Source of the DNA: Hyphomicrobiales bacterium
GTDB lineage: Bacteria; Pseudomonadota; Alphaproteobacteria; Rhizobiales; Kaistiaceae
Length of the DNA: 10,209 bases
Direction of reading: 5' to 3'
Assembly (NCBI GenBank): GCA_017305815.1
Contig: JAFKJZ010000448.1
Span: 1 to 10,209 of the forward strand
How positions within the stretch are numbered: the stretch's first letter is position 1; each line of letters begins with the position of its first letter. A program made the translations under genes and the position numbers. Shown in pieces: positions 7,842-10,209 of this stretch. The notes beneath the pieces were generated by a model. It made no database searches and had not been told where the DNA came from. It saw nothing but the letters and a program-made list of their open reading frames with translations.

Positions 7842-8180
7842 ATGGGCGCGGAGCACGAGAAATGCGATGTCGAGACGACGCTGGAGCTGATCGACGGCAA
7901 GTGGAAGGGCGTGGCGCTGTTCCACCTGCTCGACAACACGCTGCGCTTCAACGAACTGCATCGCCGCACGCCGGCAGTGACCCAGCGCGTGCTGACCAAG
8001 CAATTGCGCGAACTGGAGCGTGACGGACTTGTGATCCGCACCGTCTATGCCGAGGTGCCGCCGCGCGTCGAATACCGTCTGTCGCCACTCGGCGAGACGC
8101 TTCGCCCGATCATCCTCGCGCTCCGGGCCTGGGGCATCGCCTACAAGGAGCGCCAGCTCGGCGAAAGCGCGGCGGCGTAG
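7842..8180 (+). CDS. HxlR-family winged-helix transcriptional regulator
   Basis: A 112-residue DNA-binding protein of the HxlR (MarR-like) family, which binds DNA as a dimer. The family signature CDVETTLELIDGKWKG (8-23) opens the domain; LRFNELHRRTPAVTQRVLTKQLRELE (about 33-58) is the helix-turn-helix and recognition helix, and RDGLVIRTVYAEVPPRVEYRL (about 59-79) is the wing. C8 is at the position where the redox-sensing members YodB, HypR and QorR have their reactive cysteine, and no other cysteine is present, so an intersubunit disulfide or thiol adduct is plausible. The start has GGAG 7 bases ahead (7831-7834). It is transcribed away from the quinone reductase-like gene, the usual pairing for quinone- or diamide-responsive regulators. 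The ligand or signal is inferred. Confidence 0.93.
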   Translation: MGAEHEKCDVETTLELIDGKWKGVALFHLLDNTLRFNELHRRTPAVTQRVLTKQLRELERDGLVIRTVYAEVPPRVEYRLSPLGETLRPIILALRAWGIAYKERQLGESAAA

Positions 8181-8200
8181 AGGCGCGACTCAGGAGGCGT

Positions 8201-8354
8201 CACCTCTCCCTCAGCGCCGACGATATTTTGCCAACCTCTCCCATGGGGAGAGGTCGACGGCCGAGGGCCGGCGGGTGAGGGGTTCAGCGCTCGCCGGAGA
8301 GATCGCCTCCCCTCACCCGGAGCTTCGCTCCGACCTCTCCCTCAGGGAGAGGTG
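8201..8354. repeat. composite of modular palindromic repeats in a convergent gene end
   Basis: This 154-base stretch fills most of the gap between the convergent regulator and hemerythrin genes. Two elements face each other in inverted orientation. One is at 8309-8353: CCCCTCACCC, a small hairpin (CGGAGC-TTC-GCTCCG, 8318-8332), then the stem ACCTCTCCC-TCA-GGGAGAGGT (8333-8353). The other, on the opposite strand, is at 8234-8282: the same stem with loop ATG (8234-8254), a different small hairpin (CGGCC-GAG-GGCCG, 8258-8270), then GGGTGAGGGG (8273-8282). The two 10-base blocks can also pair with each other. A partial arm CACCTCTCCCTCAG lies at 8201-8214. A weak stem plus TTTT at 8182-8229 might end the regulator transcript. 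Confidence 0.88.
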
Positions 8355-8377
8355 AAGAAGAATGCCGCTCGCCTCCC

Positions 8378-9079
8378 CTACGCCGCCTGGGCCAGCGCCT
8401 GTTCCAGTGCCTGCCAGTCGGCGTGCGTCAGTACCGGCTTGACGCCCATGTCGACCACCGCCGCGAAGACCGGCACCGGCATGGCGGCCTTCATCCCGCC
8501 CAGCATGCCGAGCCGCTCGGCCGGGTTCATCGCCGGAATCATGATGCGGATGAACTCCATCATCATGTCGGGATCGACGGAGCCGACAATGCGGCCCTCG
8601 ATCGCCGCGAGCTCGCCATCCGTGAAGTGCCTGTGCAGCAGCGACAACGTCTCGGTCTCTTCCTCGATCATGTGCTCGTAATCATGCGCCAGGAATTCCG
8701 TGTAGCGGAGATAGAGCGCCCGCAGCATCGGCGAGCGGCGGGACGCCGGGGCCGCCTCGATCTGCCGCAGCCGCGTTTCCAGCTCGTCGAAATCGCGCTC
8801 GTGGTGATCGTGGTCGTCGGCCAGCCGCTCGGTGGCGCCGGTCCGGCGCTGCTCGATCTCGGTATGGATGAAGATGTTCTCGTGATGGAGATGCTTGCGC
8901 CCCATCGTCACCATCAGGCGCATGTCGCGGATCAGGCCGGCGACATCGGTGTCGTTCAGCGGATCTATGGCGCCGAGGCGCATCATCAGCTGGGCCTGGG
9001 CGCGGCGAAGGCCCTTGTGGATGGACGCATAGAGATTGTAGCGCGTTTCGTCGACATAGACGGCGGCAAAACTGGTCAT
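8378..9079 (-). CDS. hemerythrin-like HHE-domain protein with methionine-rich C-terminus
   Basis: A 233-residue, probably cytoplasmic protein. Residues about 14-145 form a hemerythrin-like four-helix bundle expected to hold a di-iron site; candidate ligands are H21, H63/H66 with E67 (KHLHHENIFIH), H90/H93 with E94 (DDHDHHERDF), and H132/H136 with E140 (AHDYEHMIEEE). The exact set cannot be fixed by eye. Such proteins bind O2 or NO, or act in iron and redox stress. The C-terminal part (about 153-233) is helical and has nine methionines between 172 and 211, including MMM at 172-174; I do not recognise a domain there. The start at 9079 is chosen over an in-frame ATG five codons upstream because GAGGAG (9087-9092) is 7 bases ahead. 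A CRP-like dyad lies upstream. Confidence 0.88.
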   Translation of the reverse strand: MTSFAAVYVDETRYNLYASIHKGLRRAQAQLMMRLGAIDPLNDTDVAGLIRDMRLMVTMGRKHLHHENIFIHTEIEQRRTGATERLADDHDHHERDFDELETRLRQIEAAPASRRSPMLRALYLRYTEFLAHDYEHMIEEETETLSLLHRHFTDGELAAIEGRIVGSVDPDMMMEFIRIMIPAMNPAERLGMLGGMKAAMPVPVFAAVVDMGVKPVLTHADWQALEQALAQAA

Positions 9080-9138
9080 TCCGTAACTCCTCAAACCCCT
9101 AGTGGGACGGCGAAGTACAGCATGACGCTAGGGCAGGA

Positions 9139-9154
9139 TGTGACGTTCGTCACT
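9139..9154 (-). promoter_or_regulatory. CRP/FNR-family-like operator upstream of the hemerythrin gene
   Basis: TGTGA, six bases (CGTTCG), TCACT gives the CRP consensus shape TGTGA-N6-TCACA with one mismatch, and the core GTGACG-TT-CGTCAC (9140-9153) is a perfect palindrome. Its centre at 9146.5 is about 67 bases ahead of the hemerythrin start, and a transcript start near 9105 would put it at -41.5, the usual class II activator position. No strong -10 is visible there (only TACTTC at 9112-9117). It lies in the 104-base gap after the extensin-like gene. Confidence 0.5.
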
Positions 9155-9183
9155 GACATTTCCCGCCACGGGCCGGGCGAGCC

Positions 9184-10116
9184 TTACTGCGTGTAGGAGA
9201 GAGGAATGCTGGCCGGCGGCGTATAGGGGCCGGAGGGCGGCACGGATGGCGTCTGGCCGTTCAGGATCTGGTCGCCCGGATAGGGCGCCTCGGCATCGGG
9301 CGCGCCGAGATTGTCGTCGAAGCGATAGGTGAAGGCGCGCTGCTCCATGTTCGCCGGCGCGGCCGGCGGCGGCGTCTGCAGCAGCGTCGCCATCGGGATG
9401 CCGGCATTGGGGTCGAGCGGCGTCGGGCCCGGCCTTTCGAGCTTCGGCCGGCAATAGCGCGAGGTGCCGCTGGCATTGTGGCGCGCGAGGTCGATGTGGA
9501 TGTGGTCCTCGTGCAGGCGGTTCGAGCCCGGCCCCAGCACGGTGGTGAAATAGCCGCAGGCCGAGATCAGCGCCTCGCGCAGGAAGGCCTGGCTGGCGGG
9601 ATCGCCCCGGCGCCAGTCGGTGCGGACGCGGATGGTGCGGCCGTCCGCCAGGCGAAAGCCGGCGACGTCGAAGGCATTGGCGAAGGCATGTTCGGAGAGC
9701 TTGTCGCCGTGGCGGTTGTTGCGCGGACGGCAGGCATAGGTGCCCATGGTCAGGACTTCGGTGACCGGCATGCCGAAGCGCGCCTGCGCCGCCGGCTGCA
9801 CCGCCTCGCGGACCCAGCGTTCCATGGCGTTGGTCATCATGCAGCCGAGCAGCACGTCGCCGCCCGTCACCGCCACCACGCCGCGCTGGAAGGCATTCAC
9901 CTTCAGCGGCTGCTCGATGCCGCACGCGCCCTTTCCGTCAACCTCGCGCGCCGGGCGCTGGAAGTAGGAAGGGACGACGAGCTTCTGCGCGTAACAGGCT
10001 CGCTCCGTCGCGTCCCGCCAGCCTTCCCTTTGCTCCGAAAGGAAGTTCAGGGCGCAGCCAGAGAGCGAAACGAGAGCGAGCACCGACGCGATACGCAACG
10101 CTACGCAACTGTACAT
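9184..10116 (-). CDS. extensin-like C-terminal domain lipoprotein, probable LAS-type murein peptidase
   Basis: A 310-residue lipoprotein. Residues 1-20 are a signal peptide ending in the lipobox LSGC, with C21 as the lipidated residue. The Extensin-like_C domain (about 40-225) contains the LAS zinc-peptidase motifs: SEHAFANAFDVAGF (141-154) with H143 and D150, and HEDHIHIDLARHN (202-214) with H205 and H207. This geometry matches the family of D-Ala-D-Ala carboxypeptidases and MepA-type endopeptidases, so cleavage of murein cross-links is likely; extensin in the name refers to a historical domain match and not to plants. Several cysteines (41, 65, 92, 129, 187, 222) suggest disulfides in the periplasm. 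The tail from about 229 is proline-rich and low complexity. The start has only a weak GGGG ahead but gives a clean signal peptide. Substrate is inferred. Confidence 0.9.
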   Translation of the reverse strand: MYSCVALRIASVLALVSLSGCALNFLSEQREGWRDATERACYAQKLVVPSYFQRPAREVDGKGACGIEQPLKVNAFQRGVVAVTGGDVLLGCMMTNAMERWVREAVQPAAQARFGMPVTEVLTMGTYACRPRNNRHGDKLSEHAFANAFDVAGFRLADGRTIRVRTDWRRGDPASQAFLREALISACGYFTTVLGPGSNRLHEDHIHIDLARHNASGTSRYCRPKLERPGPTPLDPNAGIPMATLLQTPPPAAPANMEQRAFTYRFDDNLGAPDAEAPYPGDQILNGQTPSVPPSGPYTPPASIPLSYTQ

Positions 10117-10141
10117 GCCCCGTAGAATGCGCTCGAAGCTC

Positions 10142-10156
10142 TTAAAGAATGGTCAA
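10142..10156 (-). promoter_or_regulatory. CtrA-like motif upstream of the extensin-like gene
   Basis: On the minus strand TTGA, seven bases, TTAA differs by one base from the CtrA site TTAA-N7-TTAA. It lies 26-40 bases ahead of the start codon. TTGACC within it is also a possible -35, but no matching -10 follows at 17 bases. CtrA is the cell-cycle regulator of many alphaproteobacteria and controls envelope genes, so the site makes sense for a wall peptidase, but one near-match is weak evidence. The rest of 10117-10209 shows no gene. Confidence 0.35.
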
Positions 10157-10209
10157 CCATACCCGCAACCGGAGCGGGCGGTCGCGCCGCATCTTGTGGC
10201 GGACCTGAC

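Noticed and set aside
6635..8023. Open frame (462 codons) on the plus strand over the oxidoreductase gene and into the regulator gene
   Set aside because: It runs antisense through a complete MDR protein and overlaps the regulator in another frame; the composition is that of a shadow frame.
8201..8354. CRISPR array
   Set aside because: The repeats are inverted palindromic modules, not regularly spaced direct repeats with unique spacers, and no cas genes are present.

Overview
The window looks like ordinary chromosomal DNA of a GC-rich alphaproteobacterium, probably of the order Hyphomicrobiales (Rhizobiales). The reasons are the type A RNase P RNA next to cell-wall hydrolase genes, the alphaproteobacterial style of the proteins, and GC-rich palindromic repeats in gene ends. 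I see no phage, transposon, CRISPR array, tRNA or rRNA, and no clear sign of a new defence or biosynthetic system. The points worth a second look are regulatory and structural.

Left part (1-2843), all on the minus strand. Reading in the direction of transcription from the right: a TerB-DnaJ co-chaperone overlaps by 4 bases with an AmiD/AmpD-type N-acetylmuramoyl-L-alanine amidase that carries a peptidoglycan-binding domain. After a 172-base gap comes a small secreted SLT-type lytic transglycosylase, then rnpB with a recognisable sigma70-type promoter. The left end is just past the 3' end of rnpB. From the usual gene order in related bacteria, mraZ and the division/cell-wall (dcw) cluster may follow beyond the edge (inference).

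Middle (3025-6648), plus strand: one very large gene for a fused HyuA-HyuB 5-oxoprolinase (ATP-dependent), divergent from the co-chaperone gene. It converges on an MDR-family NAD(P)H quinone oxidoreductase/alcohol dehydrogenase-like gene (6704-7711, minus).

Right-middle (6704-8180): the oxidoreductase gene is divergent from an HxlR-family regulator with a cysteine near its N-terminus. The 130-base region between them has two inverted repeats. This is the classic layout of a local electrophile/quinone-responsive switch.

Right end (8378-10116), minus strand: a hemerythrin-like HHE protein with a methionine-rich C-terminal part and a CRP-like dyad upstream, preceded by an extensin-like/LAS-fold lipoprotein that is probably a murein peptidase and has a CtrA-like motif upstream.

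Both convergent gene ends (6649-6703 and 8181-8377) hold copies of one modular palindromic repeat family, which is the main repeat feature of the window.
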